The notes under the pieces were generated by a model. It was not told the DNA's origin, made no database searches, and saw only the letters and a program-made list of their open reading frames with translations. A stretch of 47,678 nucleotides of DNA. Origin: Promethearchaeum sp. (lineage in GTDB: Archaea > Asgardarchaeota > Lokiarchaeia > Sigyniarchaeales > Promethearchaeaceae). Made by a program: the position numbers and the translations under genes. Shown here piece after piece: positions 32,434-41,527 of this stretch; within the stretch, counting starts at the first letter, position 1, and each line of letters starts with the position of its first letter. Location: the NCBI GenBank assembly GCA_030612265.1, contig JAUWOE010000002.1, forward strand, positions 1 through 47,678, written 5' to 3'.

Positions 32434-33732
32434 TTAATATTTTTTCCATTGATTTGTCAATTTTTTTTTATAAATTGCGATTTGTTTATATTTATTTCCA
32501 TATTTTTTGCGATTTGTTTGAATTAATAGTGAATTTTTAGAAGGTTTCTCCATAAGACCGGTAATTCCATATTTATTCATGTATTGTTTTCGCTTAATCT
32601 TTATTTGTTGGATTAATTTTTTATTTCCATTTTTGATGGCTATAAATCTGAACATTCGATCTGAAAAGAGATTATTTCCACTTAAATTATTTATATCCAT
32701 CAATTCTCTTCTTTGATTTTTCTCATCATTAATTACAGCAATACCATTTTTCTCAAAAACTCGAAATTGTGAGCGATATTTTATAAAAACATGTTTATCG
32801 ATGAAAATATGATATAAATTCTCAAGATCTTTCAAATCTTTGGAAATATTCTTAATCGGGTTATTTTTTATACGCAAAACTTCCAATTTGATTAAAGATT
32901 TTAATTGTGAAGGAATTTGCGAGATTTCATTGTCATCAAGATTTAATACTTCCAAATTTGGCAAGTTAAGGATTTGATCGGGAATTTTTTTCAAATTACT
33001 CTTATTTATATGAAGTTGTTTTAAGGATTGTAATTGGTTCATATTCTCTGGAAATTCGAGAAGGTGAATTTTACTCAATTGGAGTTCAGTCAATTTCTTT
33101 AATTTTGTCAGAGATTCGGGTAAGGTTAGAACATTACACTTATATAAATTAATATTTGTTAACTTAGGAAAGATACTCCATTCTATTTTATTTAAATCTA
33201 TTTTTCCTCCAGTTAATGATAAATGCTCTAAATTTTTCCAATAATTGATTGCTGAAGGGAACTCTGTTAAGAAATGGTCTATGATACACACATTTTTCAA
33301 TTTAGTTAAGGATTTCAATGAAAGGGGGATTATTTCCACAGGCATAGATTCAATACTAATTTCTTCCAACTTCTTAAATTCACTGAACCATTCTGGAATT
33401 TTGGTGATATTGTTTTTAAAGAATGAGATCGTTTTTAACTTAGTGCATGCTCTTAGTTCTGAAGGAATTTCTTGTAAATTACAATCATGAAATTTTAGTG
33501 ATTTTAAAAAAGGTAATTTGAAGAGGGAAAGGGGAATTTTGGATGGAGGGATTTTTCCTAAAACAACCCGTTCAACATGTCCATCTTTATTTACTGTATA
33601 TGGAGCTTCGAACGAGTACAATATCGGAGGTTCTTCTTTAGTAAAAACAATACTAAGAATATAATTAAATTCCTCTACAAATTTTCTTTCAATTTCGGTT
33701 GATACTTGATACTCATTCATTGAAGAAAACAT
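32434..33732 (-). CDS. Leucine-rich repeat protein with basic C-terminal tail
   Basis: 432 residues. Ten or so LRRs of 22-24 residues span about 66-315, with the consensus LKSLKFHDCNLQEIPSEL and, in later copies, LPNLEVLNLDDNEISQIP. The N-terminal 60 residues are a cap with acidic and aromatic residues. The C-terminal 70 residues are very basic (KLIQQIKIKRKQYMNKYG, then NRKKYGNKYKQIAIYKKK) and could bind RNA, DNA or membrane. No signal or membrane helix. It lies 107 bases after the SWIM protein gene on the same strand and may share its transcript. Confidence 0.85.
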   Translation of the reverse strand: MFSSMNEYQVSTEIERKFVEEFNYILSIVFTKEEPPILYSFEAPYTVNKDGHVERVVLGKIPPSKIPLSLFKLPFLKSLKFHDCNLQEIPSELRACTKLKTISFFKNNITKIPEWFSEFKKLEEISIESMPVEIIPLSLKSLTKLKNVCIIDHFLTEFPSAINYWKNLEHLSLTGGKIDLNKIEWSIFPKLTNINLYKCNVLTLPESLTKLKKLTELQLSKIHLLEFPENMNQLQSLKQLHINKSNLKKIPDQILNLPNLEVLNLDDNEISQIPSQLKSLIKLEVLRIKNNPIKNISKDLKDLENLYHIFIDKHVFIKYRSQFRVFEKNGIAVINDEKNQRRELMDINNLSGNNLFSDRMFRFIAIKNGNKKLIQQIKIKRKQYMNKYGITGLMEKPSKNSLLIQTNRKKYGNKYKQIAIYKKKLTNQWKKY

Positions 33733-33839
33733 AGTAAAGACATCATTGGATTGGATTAAAACTTTGATATTAAACAGTAATTAATCGACCAAAATTATCC
33801 GTCAAAAACGTTAGATTTACACCTATCGTTTTAAATTGA

Positions 33840-35327
33840 TCAATCTTTACCAATATCTAAAAGAGTCCAATATTCTGTCACTTTGCTAATTGAGAAATTT
33901 TGTTTCAAAAATTCTTTCTTCAAATTTCTGCATCGAAAGTTTTTCTTCCAAAAATTATGAAACCAACAATTCCAATCCGTTACCATTTGTTCACCACTCG
34001 TACTTCTCCGTACATTTGAGAGCCGTTTGGCTGTGATAATTGCTTGAACGATTTTGTTATCTGGACGACTGCCCGATTTATCATGCATCCATTCTAAAAT
34101 AAGTGTTTTAATCACATTTACCATAATTGTCATAGATTTCTGGGATAGGGATGAAAGATCATCATTCTTGGCAAGTAGTTTTAAGATTTTGTCCCATTTT
34201 TGATCCAAAATTTTTTCATTTACTATGGAATTAATCGTTTGAGTAGTTATCTTTTTCAAGTTTTTCTTTCGTTTTTGGGGAGAAATGGCTTTTAAGTTAA
34301 GATTTAAATCCGAATTAGGCTCCTTTTGTGTATTCGATCTGGATTCTTCTGCTTTTTTATCTATTTCGTTATCTTTTTCTCCATCAATTATTTCATCTAA
34401 TGTTTCATCTTCATCAAATCTAAAACTTTGATTAATTCTATCGAGAGTAATTTCCGTTAGCGATAAATAGGTTTTACGCAGAATATCAGATAGGTTATTA
34501 TTTTCGAGAATAATCGGACTGGGTTCAATTTTCATTAATAATTCGGCATTTAAATTGCAGGGAGAAAATGAGATAGAATTTACATAATTGGCTTTTTCAC
34601 CTTGCCAAAAAAAATCAACCCCTTTTTCTAGGAGAGTGTTCTCCTTTTTAGATTGAATATTAGATAAATTTTGTGGAAAATTATTCAAGGGTGTAAATAA
34701 ATCTATTGCCGTCTTTGTCCGTGCTTCTCTTAACATCGTAATTAGGTCATCTTTTGATTTTCCTCGCAATTCAAAGATCAGAAATGGATCTTCATCAAAT
34801 TTTTCTGCTAAAATATAATAAACAGCTGCAATGTGTTTACACGGATTTGCATAATCCGGACAGGAGCAATCTGTTTTTAAATCACTTCTTGAACTTGGAA
34901 ATAGTTCAACATCTGCCTTAGTAAAAATTTTTTCAATATCCTGGGGCATTTTGCCGTTTAGAAGTTTTGAGGCATAAATTGCTTGAGATGCTAAAAGCTT
35001 AATTATTTTATTCCACTGGGATTTCAAGATTGCTTTTAATTTAATCTCAACTGTATAAGGTTCCCGATAGGAGCCTTGAACTTTCGAGATAACTTTCCCA
35101 TTCACAATGTCTAATGAAATTATTTGACCTTTACGAGCATATGACTTTCCTCGAGTTAATCTTGCACCCATATTCAAGGATTTTAAATATGAGATCCATC
35201 TTTTCGACCACCATTGTTCTGCAATATCACCCCGTTGCTTTGATAACGATATACCATTTTCTACTTCAATTGGTGTCGTTTTTTTGTAATATTCATAATG
35301 ATAGTAATTATTATACCTTCTTCCCAA
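33840..35327 (-). CDS. SWIM zinc-finger protein, partner of SNF2 helicase
   Basis: 495 residues. The conserved N-terminal region has WWSKRWISYLKSL (39-51) and RLTRGKSYARKGQI, found in prokaryotic SWIM proteins encoded beside SNF2 helicases. The zinc finger is CxCxnCxH: C154, C156, C163 and H165. The C-terminal half is variable, with an acidic stretch (DEDETLDEIIDGEKDNEIDK) and a basic one. SWIM domains bind DNA or protein; the pair is thought to act on DNA but its pathway is not defined. It lies 42 bases after the SNF2 gene, same strand, so it is a probable operon. Confidence 0.88.
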   Translation of the reverse strand: MGRRYNNYYHYEYYKKTTPIEVENGISLSKQRGDIAEQWWSKRWISYLKSLNMGARLTRGKSYARKGQIISLDIVNGKVISKVQGSYREPYTVEIKLKAILKSQWNKIIKLLASQAIYASKLLNGKMPQDIEKIFTKADVELFPSSRSDLKTDCSCPDYANPCKHIAAVYYILAEKFDEDPFLIFELRGKSKDDLITMLREARTKTAIDLFTPLNNFPQNLSNIQSKKENTLLEKGVDFFWQGEKANYVNSISFSPCNLNAELLMKIEPSPIILENNNLSDILRKTYLSLTEITLDRINQSFRFDEDETLDEIIDGEKDNEIDKKAEESRSNTQKEPNSDLNLNLKAISPQKRKKNLKKITTQTINSIVNEKILDQKWDKILKLLAKNDDLSSLSQKSMTIMVNVIKTLILEWMHDKSGSRPDNKIVQAIITAKRLSNVRRSTSGEQMVTDWNCWFHNFWKKNFRCRNLKKEFLKQNFSISKVTEYWTLLDIGKD

Positions 35328-35369
35328 ATAGAATCCCCTTTTTTTTTTCGATTTTCTGTATTAATTCAA

Positions 35370-38300
35370 TTATTTTGCTGAAACAGCCAATTCTTTTCGA
35401 TATATAAATAATTCCTTGATTTTTTCATTATCCAATTCGGTAATCCATTTTTCATTAGATCCAATGATGCTTTCAGCTAATTTTTGTTTTTTTTCGATGA
35501 TCTCATTAATTTTTTCTTCAATTGTGCCCATCGTAATAAATTTATAAACATTCACATTTTTTGTTTGACCGATGCGATAAGCTCGATCTGATGCTTGGTT
35601 TTCCACTGCGGGATTCCACCATCTATCAAAATGAAACACATGGTTGGCGCTTGTAAGGTTTATTCCAACACCACCTGCCTTTAAAGAAAGGATCATAATC
35701 TGTATTTCGGAATTTGGTTGTTGGAATGCATGAATCATATTTTCCCGTTGAACTTTGGTGGTGGCACCGTATAGAAAAGGGATTTCGGTTTGTAACTCAT
35801 TCTGTAAATATTTCTGTATTATTAATCCCATTTCTTTGAATTGAGTAAAAATTAATGCTTTTTCTTTCGAAAGAATAATTTCCTCGAGCATTTCTTTAGT
35901 TCTTTCTAATTTCAGAGATCTTCCCTTGATTTGACTTCGATCTTTTAAGAATTGAGCGGGGTGATTGCAAATTTGTTTTAATTTCATAATGCTGCTTAAA
36001 ATTAGACCTTTTCTTTGAATTCCTTCTGAATCCGAGATTTTTTCCACCATTTCTTTCACAACTGCTTCGTATAGCGTGGCTTGCTCCGCTTTCAAATTGC
36101 AAAAAATGTTTGCTTCCATCTTTTCAGGGAGATCCTTAATGATATTTTTATCCGATTTCATTCGGCGTAATATAATTGGTTCAACTAATTTCTTCAGACG
36201 GTTTCGTTGATCTTGATTATTATACTTTTCAATGGGTAATGCGAACATTTTATGAAAGACCGTTCGTTTGTCTAAAAATCCGGGATTAAGAAAGTCCTCC
36301 AATGACCATAATTCTGATAGGCGATTTTCTATCGGAGTCCCGGATAAGGCGATTCGATGATTAGCAATTAATTTTTTAATTGCTTGAGTTTGAAGGGATG
36401 TTGGGTTTTTAATATTCTGCGATTCATCTAAAATGAGATTATCCCATGCAATTTTGATAAATAGATCTTGATCCCGCCGTATGAGTCCATACGTAGTGAT
36501 AACAACATCATATTTTTGTATTCGATTTAGAAATTTATTTCCAATGAGCCGATCAGGACCATGATGTACCATTGTTTTTAAAGAAGGTGCAAATCTTACT
36601 ATTTCTTTAGCCCAATTGGCAGCTACAGATAATGGGCAGATGATGAGGGTTGTGCCTTTATAGAATCCGGAGTCTAATTTTTCTATCTTTGGTTTTTTTT
36701 GTTTTTGATTTGATTTTTTTTGTTTTTGATTTGGGTTTTTTATTTTTGCATTTTGTTTTTCTATTAGCAATAGAGCAATTATTTGAATTGTTTTCCCTAA
36801 TCCCATGTCATCGGCTAAACAAGCACCAATTCCATATTTTCGTAAAAAAACTAACCATGAAACACCGATTTTCTGATAGGGTCGAAGTTTTCCCTTAAAT
36901 GTCGATGGTATTGCTATATTTTCAAGTTTTGGAGGTTCAATGAATCTGGTAACTAACTCTTCTAATCCCTCTACTCCTATGAAATTAATTACGGGGAGAT
37001 CGAATTTTGATTGTTTTTGACCAATTCCAATCTGGATCGCTTCTTGCAATGGCATTTCCCCAGTAAGGCTTTCAGTAGAGTTCCTTTGTTTTTTATTTTC
37101 CTCAAAGAATTTGACAATTTTCTTTAGATCTTCCGACTTTAATTCAAACCACTGACCCCGTATCTTTACTAAAGGGACTTTGAGACTGGATAATCTCTCA
37201 AATTCATTCTTTGAAAGTAATTTATCACCTAATGCCACTTTCCAATTAAATTCAACCAAATCATTAAAACCGAATTTTCCCGAACTTATTTTGGGATTGG
37301 ATTTTTGAGCGGATTTATTTTGGGTTTTTTTATTTGGTTTAATTGTGAGCATCAATCCAAGATGATTTTGAGATTTATTCCACCATCCAGGGACAATGAT
37401 ACCAAACCCTTCCTGTTTCAGTAGACTTGCACTTTTCCGCAAAAATGTATATGCTTCATTTAGGGATAATGTTAATTCTGATGGATGAGCTTTAAGAAGA
37501 CTCTTCTCTATCTTTGGAAAAAGGTGAGAACTCTTCCCTAAATCGGATAATAACCTTTCTTGAGGGTTTTCAAATCGATGTTTTAGGAATGTGAATGTAT
37601 TTGAGCGTGTTTTCCATATTTTTGAAGCCGGAACAAGAAGGGACAGATCTTTCTTTGCTTGTAAATAAAATTGTAGTTTCCAAAGGGGATTCTTTTTCGC
37701 TTGATTCTCTGGTTCTTCTGGGGGAATTAACTTGAAACAAGTCCTAAAACTGGATTTTGCTTCAGTTTGTGAAGGTTGAAATTTCTCAAACCAATCGGTT
37801 AAGGATTGCACAAATTTTTGATTTTTACTGGTATGTAGGGATGTTTCAATAGAATATGAAGATTGGGAGATGAGAGAATGCCCCCATTTTTTACTCAAAT
37901 CATCATTTTTGCGGGGGAGTCCTGTCTTAGTTGTAGCTTTAAAAAAAAGCGAAGATAACATTGCTTTTTGAATCGTGTGGCGGATATAGGTGTCTAAAAA
38001 AGTGTTTACATAATTTAATGAAATCTCGAATGGTTGATATGATGTTTTATCTTGTAGAAAGGATTTTGATTGACAAACTGGAGGCATATAAGAGGCTAAT
38101 TGTTCCATTCGGGTTACATTTTCATCAGACATAATCATTCTCCATTCCCCAGAATATCTATGGTTTTCTGAGTTTTCTACGTCAAAATACGGAGTATATT
38201 CTTGTTTTAATAATATATTCAGTCCAAATTTTGATAATTCTTTCCAAAACAAAAAGGAAGCACCAAAACGTATGCCTGCCATAATTGTTCGATCATTGAA

Positions 38301-38870
38301 TGTCAGTGAAAATTCAATAATCGTTGATAAAGGTATCCAGAGAACTGGAACTTTCCATTCTGAAATTTTAATTTGCTTTTGTAATTCCAATTTTTGTATT
38401 TCATTATTTTTAGTTTTTTTATTTGTTGTCTTCTTCTTTGTAGTCTTCTTCTTTGTTCTTTTTGCTATCCTTTTTGATTTCGTTTGTGAACTTATGTAAA
38501 GTGAATATAATTCGTTTGCATGTAAACTTAAGCCTGGAGATATGAGGGGGTGATTATTTTGGGTTGGAAGTTTGAGAAGGTGCCAATTTGACTTGTATTG
38601 ATTGGACAAAAATTCTATCTCTTGGCTAGAATAGATCTTTTTAGCAATCTGTAAAAGCTCGTTATGTTTGACAGCAAATGGATGGATCGATTCGATCTCA
38701 GAAAATTGATTCGGCTGAATATTCGTATTCGATTCTGCCCATAATCCAATTTTTTTTTTAACTGGTTCCCAAATGGAATGAACGACAATAATTTTTATCA
38801 GCCTCCTAAAATAATATTGGTTTTTTTTCATTTTATTAAAACCTACATATTTTGGGATTAATAACTTCAA
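35370..38870 (-). CDS. SNF2/Swi2-family ATPase (Rad54/HepA-like)
   Basis: 1166 residues. The N-terminal 600 hold the accessory region typical of prokaryotic SNF2 proteins, starting with a conserved strand IIVVHSIWEP and IGLWAES. The motor occupies about 670-1150: Walker A DDMGLGKT (about 684-691), LDESQN (about 814), LSGTPIENRLSELW, the helicase C domain FTQFKEMG, and DRWWNPAVENQASDRAYRIG with the arginine fingers near 1085-1100. DESQ replaces the DEAH/DEAQ box. A lysine-rich insert (about 140-165) and a KNPNQKQKKSNQKQKKPK insert are low-complexity. The start may be ATG 38831 (MKKNQYY) rather than 38870. Such enzymes translocate on duplex DNA and remodel bound protein. First gene of the SNF2-SWIM operon. 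Confidence 0.9.
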   Translation of the reverse strand: MKLLIPKYVGFNKMKKNQYYFRRLIKIIVVHSIWEPVKKKIGLWAESNTNIQPNQFSEIESIHPFAVKHNELLQIAKKIYSSQEIEFLSNQYKSNWHLLKLPTQNNHPLISPGLSLHANELYSLYISSQTKSKRIAKRTKKKTTKKKTTNKKTKNNEIQKLELQKQIKISEWKVPVLWIPLSTIIEFSLTFNDRTIMAGIRFGASFLFWKELSKFGLNILLKQEYTPYFDVENSENHRYSGEWRMIMSDENVTRMEQLASYMPPVCQSKSFLQDKTSYQPFEISLNYVNTFLDTYIRHTIQKAMLSSLFFKATTKTGLPRKNDDLSKKWGHSLISQSSYSIETSLHTSKNQKFVQSLTDWFEKFQPSQTEAKSSFRTCFKLIPPEEPENQAKKNPLWKLQFYLQAKKDLSLLVPASKIWKTRSNTFTFLKHRFENPQERLLSDLGKSSHLFPKIEKSLLKAHPSELTLSLNEAYTFLRKSASLLKQEGFGIIVPGWWNKSQNHLGLMLTIKPNKKTQNKSAQKSNPKISSGKFGFNDLVEFNWKVALGDKLLSKNEFERLSSLKVPLVKIRGQWFELKSEDLKKIVKFFEENKKQRNSTESLTGEMPLQEAIQIGIGQKQSKFDLPVINFIGVEGLEELVTRFIEPPKLENIAIPSTFKGKLRPYQKIGVSWLVFLRKYGIGACLADDMGLGKTIQIIALLLIEKQNAKIKNPNQKQKKSNQKQKKPKIEKLDSGFYKGTTLIICPLSVAANWAKEIVRFAPSLKTMVHHGPDRLIGNKFLNRIQKYDVVITTYGLIRRDQDLFIKIAWDNLILDESQNIKNPTSLQTQAIKKLIANHRIALSGTPIENRLSELWSLEDFLNPGFLDKRTVFHKMFALPIEKYNNQDQRNRLKKLVEPIILRRMKSDKNIIKDLPEKMEANIFCNLKAEQATLYEAVVKEMVEKISDSEGIQRKGLILSSIMKLKQICNHPAQFLKDRSQIKGRSLKLERTKEMLEEIILSKEKALIFTQFKEMGLIIQKYLQNELQTEIPFLYGATTKVQRENMIHAFQQPNSEIQIMILSLKAGGVGINLTSANHVFHFDRWWNPAVENQASDRAYRIGQTKNVNVYKFITMGTIEEKINEIIEKKQKLAESIIGSNEKWITELDNEKIKELFIYRKELAVSAK

Positions 38871-38941
38871 CTTATTTGACTATTTACTATTTTCAGAGTA
38901 ATTATCTATTTCTTAATTTCTTAAAAAAGAAGAAATTTAAC

Positions 38942-39394
38942 TTAGAATAAACCATTTCCATTTTTTTCAACAATTAATTTCTGAATAAATTGTTCTGGAG
39001 TATAAATTGTAATATTTGGAATCCATTGAAAATGTTTTGAATTATTTGTAATAAGATCTAATTTTAGTGCTGCGCATTCAGTACCTATCATGAAATCACG
39101 AAAATGATGTTTAAAAGGTAGAGTAGATTTATTTTTTTTTGCAAATTTTAGTAATTTCGGAATATTTTTTGAGCTCCACTCAATGGAAATCGCTTTAAAT
39201 TTGGAAATATCACTTTGAAAATCTTTCCAGGTAAATCCTCGCAAAATGTAATAATATCCGGTCTCAATTTGAACAATAGTAGGTATATAAATATCAAATT
39301 CAGAGTTGTAGATTGTTAAATATGCGATAAAAGCGCGGTGGCGAAAAATATTTGTATCAAGAGCTATCCTGATTTGATGTGGTGTGTCATTCAA
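38942..39394 (-). CDS. PIN-domain protein (VapC-like toxin)
   Basis: 150 residues. PIN landmarks: D13 in IALDTNIF, E44 in VQIETGYY, D100 in RDFMIGTECA, and an ITNNSKHF end where the fourth acidic residue of the family is Asn. The loss of this residue may weaken metal binding, though PIN proteins with three acids can be active. It overlaps the upstream RHH antitoxin gene by 4 bases (ATGA), so expression is coupled. Distinct in sequence from the VapC at 23334. Confidence 0.8.
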   Translation of the reverse strand: MNDTPHQIRIALDTNIFRHRAFIAYLTIYNSEFDIYIPTIVQIETGYYYILRGFTWKDFQSDISKFKAISIEWSSKNIPKLLKFAKKNKSTLPFKHHFRDFMIGTECAALKLDLITNNSKHFQWIPNITIYTPEQFIQKLIVEKNGNGLF

Positions 39395-39708
39395 TTTAAA
39401 ATCTCCATAGGTAAATCATCTATAATACTTTCATCGAAATCTTCATTATTCGACATTAGTTTCAAATCTAATGCTTTTCGCTTAGGATCTTGTTTCCAAA
39501 GTTGTGTTAATGATTTTTTTAATATTTTTTGAACTTCTTCATTTCTGGATTTTTTTTCGATTTTCGATGGTTTTTGAAAAAGAATTTTCTCATAAATTTC
39601 AAGAGCTTTTTTAATAATTTCACCTTGAGGCAAATCCAATAAAGCAGACAGTTTTTTTAGATGTTGGCGGGTTTTTAAATTTACAGCGACAGTTGAACGG
39701 GCTGACAT
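39391..39708 (-). CDS. RHH-type antitoxin (VapB-like)
   Basis: 105 residues. Residues 4-45 form a ribbon-helix-helix: STVAVNLKTRQHLKKLSALL, then PQGEIIKKALEIYEK. The rest is a charged tail with IDDLPMEILN at the end, fit to wrap the PIN toxin encoded immediately downstream. RHH antitoxins bind palindromic operators and repress their own operon; three TTTACATG repeats lie 35-58 bases upstream of the start, next to the TATA box. Confidence 0.8.
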   Translation of the reverse strand: MSARSTVAVNLKTRQHLKKLSALLDLPQGEIIKKALEIYEKILFQKPSKIEKKSRNEEVQKILKKSLTQLWKQDPKRKALDLKLMSNNEDFDESIIDDLPMEILN

Positions 39709-39730
39709 ATATTAAATAAGATAATTCAAG

Positions 39731-39779
39731 TATAAAAATCTATTTACATGTTTACATGTTTACATGTAATTATGTAAAA
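39731..39779 (-). promoter_or_regulatory. TATA box and triple operator of the RHH/PIN operon
   Basis: On the minus strand GATTTTTATA (39740-39731) lies 23-32 bases before the ATG, box A spacing for a leaderless transcript. Directly upstream are three adjacent copies of TTTACATG (39743-39750, 39751-39758, 39759-39766), each giving the palindrome ACATGT when read with its neighbour, and a fourth diverged, inverted copy (ATGTAAA, 39772-39778). This position overlaps the TFB recognition zone, so binding of the RHH antitoxin there would block initiation. Confidence 0.6.
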
Positions 39780-39900
39780 TAAAAGATGATTCAACCAAAA
39801 TTATCATTTTGGATATATTTTTTATAAGATTAATTTTGTAATTAATTAAATACTAAGATTATATTATTATATTGAAACGGAAAGTTTCTTTAGTTAGGTG

Positions 39901-40194
39901 ATGAATTTGGTTATTGAAATCTCCAAGAAAGAAATCAAAGAATATGAAAAGTTGAAGATTATTTCTGAACTTTCAATGATTCGTGAGAAAAATAAATTGT
40001 TTAAGAGAAAATACGAATGTTCTTTAGATGAATTCGAACAAAAATTTGCAAGCAGAGATGAAAACTTTAAGGAATGGGATGATTTCATCGAATGGACCGC
40101 TTACAATGAAAGCGAAAAAAATTTAATCGAAAAGCTGGATGAGATAGAGAATGCACAAGACATTAACATTATTAAAAACCAGCCCGATAATTAA
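39901..40194 (+). CDS. Putative antitoxin of TumE-type toxin
   Basis: 97 residues from ATG 39901 (GTG 39898 is also in frame). Helical and charged: MIREKNKLFKRKYECSLDEF, then KEWDDFIEWTAYNESEKNLI. A small protein of this type, with CSLDEFE and a WDDFIEW motif, commonly precedes DUF6516/TumE toxins in Archaea. It overlaps the downstream gene by 44 bases in another frame. Function as antitoxin is inferred from position and size. Confidence 0.7.
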   Translation: MNLVIEISKKEIKEYEKLKIISELSMIREKNKLFKRKYECSLDEFEQKFASRDENFKEWDDFIEWTAYNESEKNLIEKLDEIENAQDINIIKNQPDN

Positions 40195-40492
40195 GAACTA
40201 TGATATTTTGGATTTCAAATCTGGGAAAGATTTCTACTATATTAAAGCAAAAACAACTCTACAAGACGATTCTAACCTTTTCATTAGAGAGTTCATTTCT
40301 AATACTCAATATACATATGCTTATCACTGGCAAGGAAAAAATGGAAATATTATAATTCGATGGGACAATGCACCACACCATCCGAATCTTAAAACTTTTC
40401 CACATCATAAACATTCACCTGAATTAAAAGAATCCACTTCATTGAACTTGGAAGATGTTTTAAAAGAGATCTCGCAATTAATTAATCCATAG
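40151..40492 (+). CDS. TumE-family (DUF6516) toxin
   Basis: 113 residues. The family core is unmistakable: YAYHWQGKNGNIIIRWDNAP, then HHPNLKTFPHHKH, a His-rich motif in a small beta sheet, followed by a helix (LEDVLKEISQLI). These proteins are classed as toxins of type II pairs; the histidines suggest a nuclease-like or metal site but the target is not settled. Overlaps the antitoxin gene, so it is translationally coupled. Its 3' side is a 282-base gap with a TTTATAAAAA at about 40670 that may serve the next gene. Confidence 0.82.
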   Translation: MHKTLTLLKTSPIIKNYDILDFKSGKDFYYIKAKTTLQDDSNLFIREFISNTQYTYAYHWQGKNGNIIIRWDNAPHHPNLKTFPHHKHSPELKESTSLNLEDVLKEISQLINP

Positions 40493-40774
40493 CTTGACAA
40501 TTAAAACTTTTATAGAAGTAATTATGACCGATTCTTAATTATTAGAAATTACCAATTTTTCCGAAAAATTAATTGATTGGAAATATTATATCAGGTATTC
40601 TTTTATATCAGGTCTATTTTGTAATTATAATATACTTAGAATGATGATATTGGTGAAAGAAGGAGAGTTTATAAAAATCTAATTACATGAATTCTTCTAT
40701 TAGCGAAGATTTTTAGCAAAAATTAGATTCATTAAAATTACTAATCTATATCAAAAATTAAAGGAATCAAAAAT

Positions 40775-41527
40775 ATGAGCGAATTAACTTCAGTAAAAAC
40801 CGCTATCAGACGTATTTCATCAATTTTTGAAGAAATAAAAAGTAGCACTGATGATCAAATACCTAAATTAACTAAATTCAATCCGAATTTAATGACTTTG
40901 GTGGAAAATTTTGAAAACGAAAAGAATGCTAATGCAAAGAAGATTCAAACAAATAACGATGAAATTGAAACATTGAAAAATAAGGTTTCTCAAAATAATC
41001 GTGAAATATTGAATTTGGAAGAAGGAAATAAGAATCTTACTGAGAATCGGCAAGGTCTAATGAGTAAAATAGAAGAATTGACTAATAGTATCAGAGATCT
41101 CGAAAATCAAATCGAATCTAAAAAAGGTGAACTTTCAAATCGGGAACAACGTTTACAAGAATTAGAAGCAAATGTTCATCAAATGACAACGGATCAAGAA
41201 AAATTTGAAGGAGAAATGAAAAAACTCGAATTAAGTCTCGTGGAAGATTATGATAAGAGGTTGAAATATGCAAATTCGTTTGAAAATCGTATGAAAGCTA
41301 TGAAATTATTAATTGAAAAGAATTACATAAAAAGTCCTCAAGTACATTTAATAGGTGCGCTACAAGTCGGAACCGAACTTGATCTAAAAAATATCTTGCA
41401 AGCATATGACATAAAAATGGAGGTTGGGACCAAAATACTTCGAAAAATAGTTGAACTCGGAGGTCCCGTTGAATTTAATGAAGCCGCAGGAAAAATCACA
41501 TTAAAATCGGAGGTTGACTTTAAATAA
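40775..41527 (+). CDS. Coiled-coil protein A with C-terminal winged-helix-like domain
   Basis: 250 residues. Residues about 1-45 are a helical head; about 46-165 are a long coiled coil with heptads (NDEIETLKNKVSQNNREILN, EELTNSIRDLENQIESKKGE). Residues 175-250 fold as a small alpha/beta unit (SPQVHLIGALQVGTELDLKN, GTKILRKIVELGGPVEF, then AAGKITLKSE) with the look of a degenerate winged helix. The TAA stop shares its last A with the ATG of the next gene, so the two products are made together. The paired design suggests an obligate heterodimer with a rod and globular ends. No catalytic motif. Family unknown to me. Confidence 0.7.
   Translation: MSELTSVKTAIRRISSIFEEIKSSTDDQIPKLTKFNPNLMTLVENFENEKNANAKKIQTNNDEIETLKNKVSQNNREILNLEEGNKNLTENRQGLMSKIEELTNSIRDLENQIESKKGELSNREQRLQELEANVHQMTTDQEKFEGEMKKLELSLVEDYDKRLKYANSFENRMKAMKLLIEKNYIKSPQVHLIGALQVGTELDLKNILQAYDIKMEVGTKILRKIVELGGPVEFNEAAGKITLKSEVDFK

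Noticed and set aside
39743-39779. Repeats considered as a replication origin (iteron-like)
   Set aside because: Only three short units next to a TATA box of an RHH antitoxin gene; an operator is simpler, and there is no Orc1/Cdc6 or Rep gene here.
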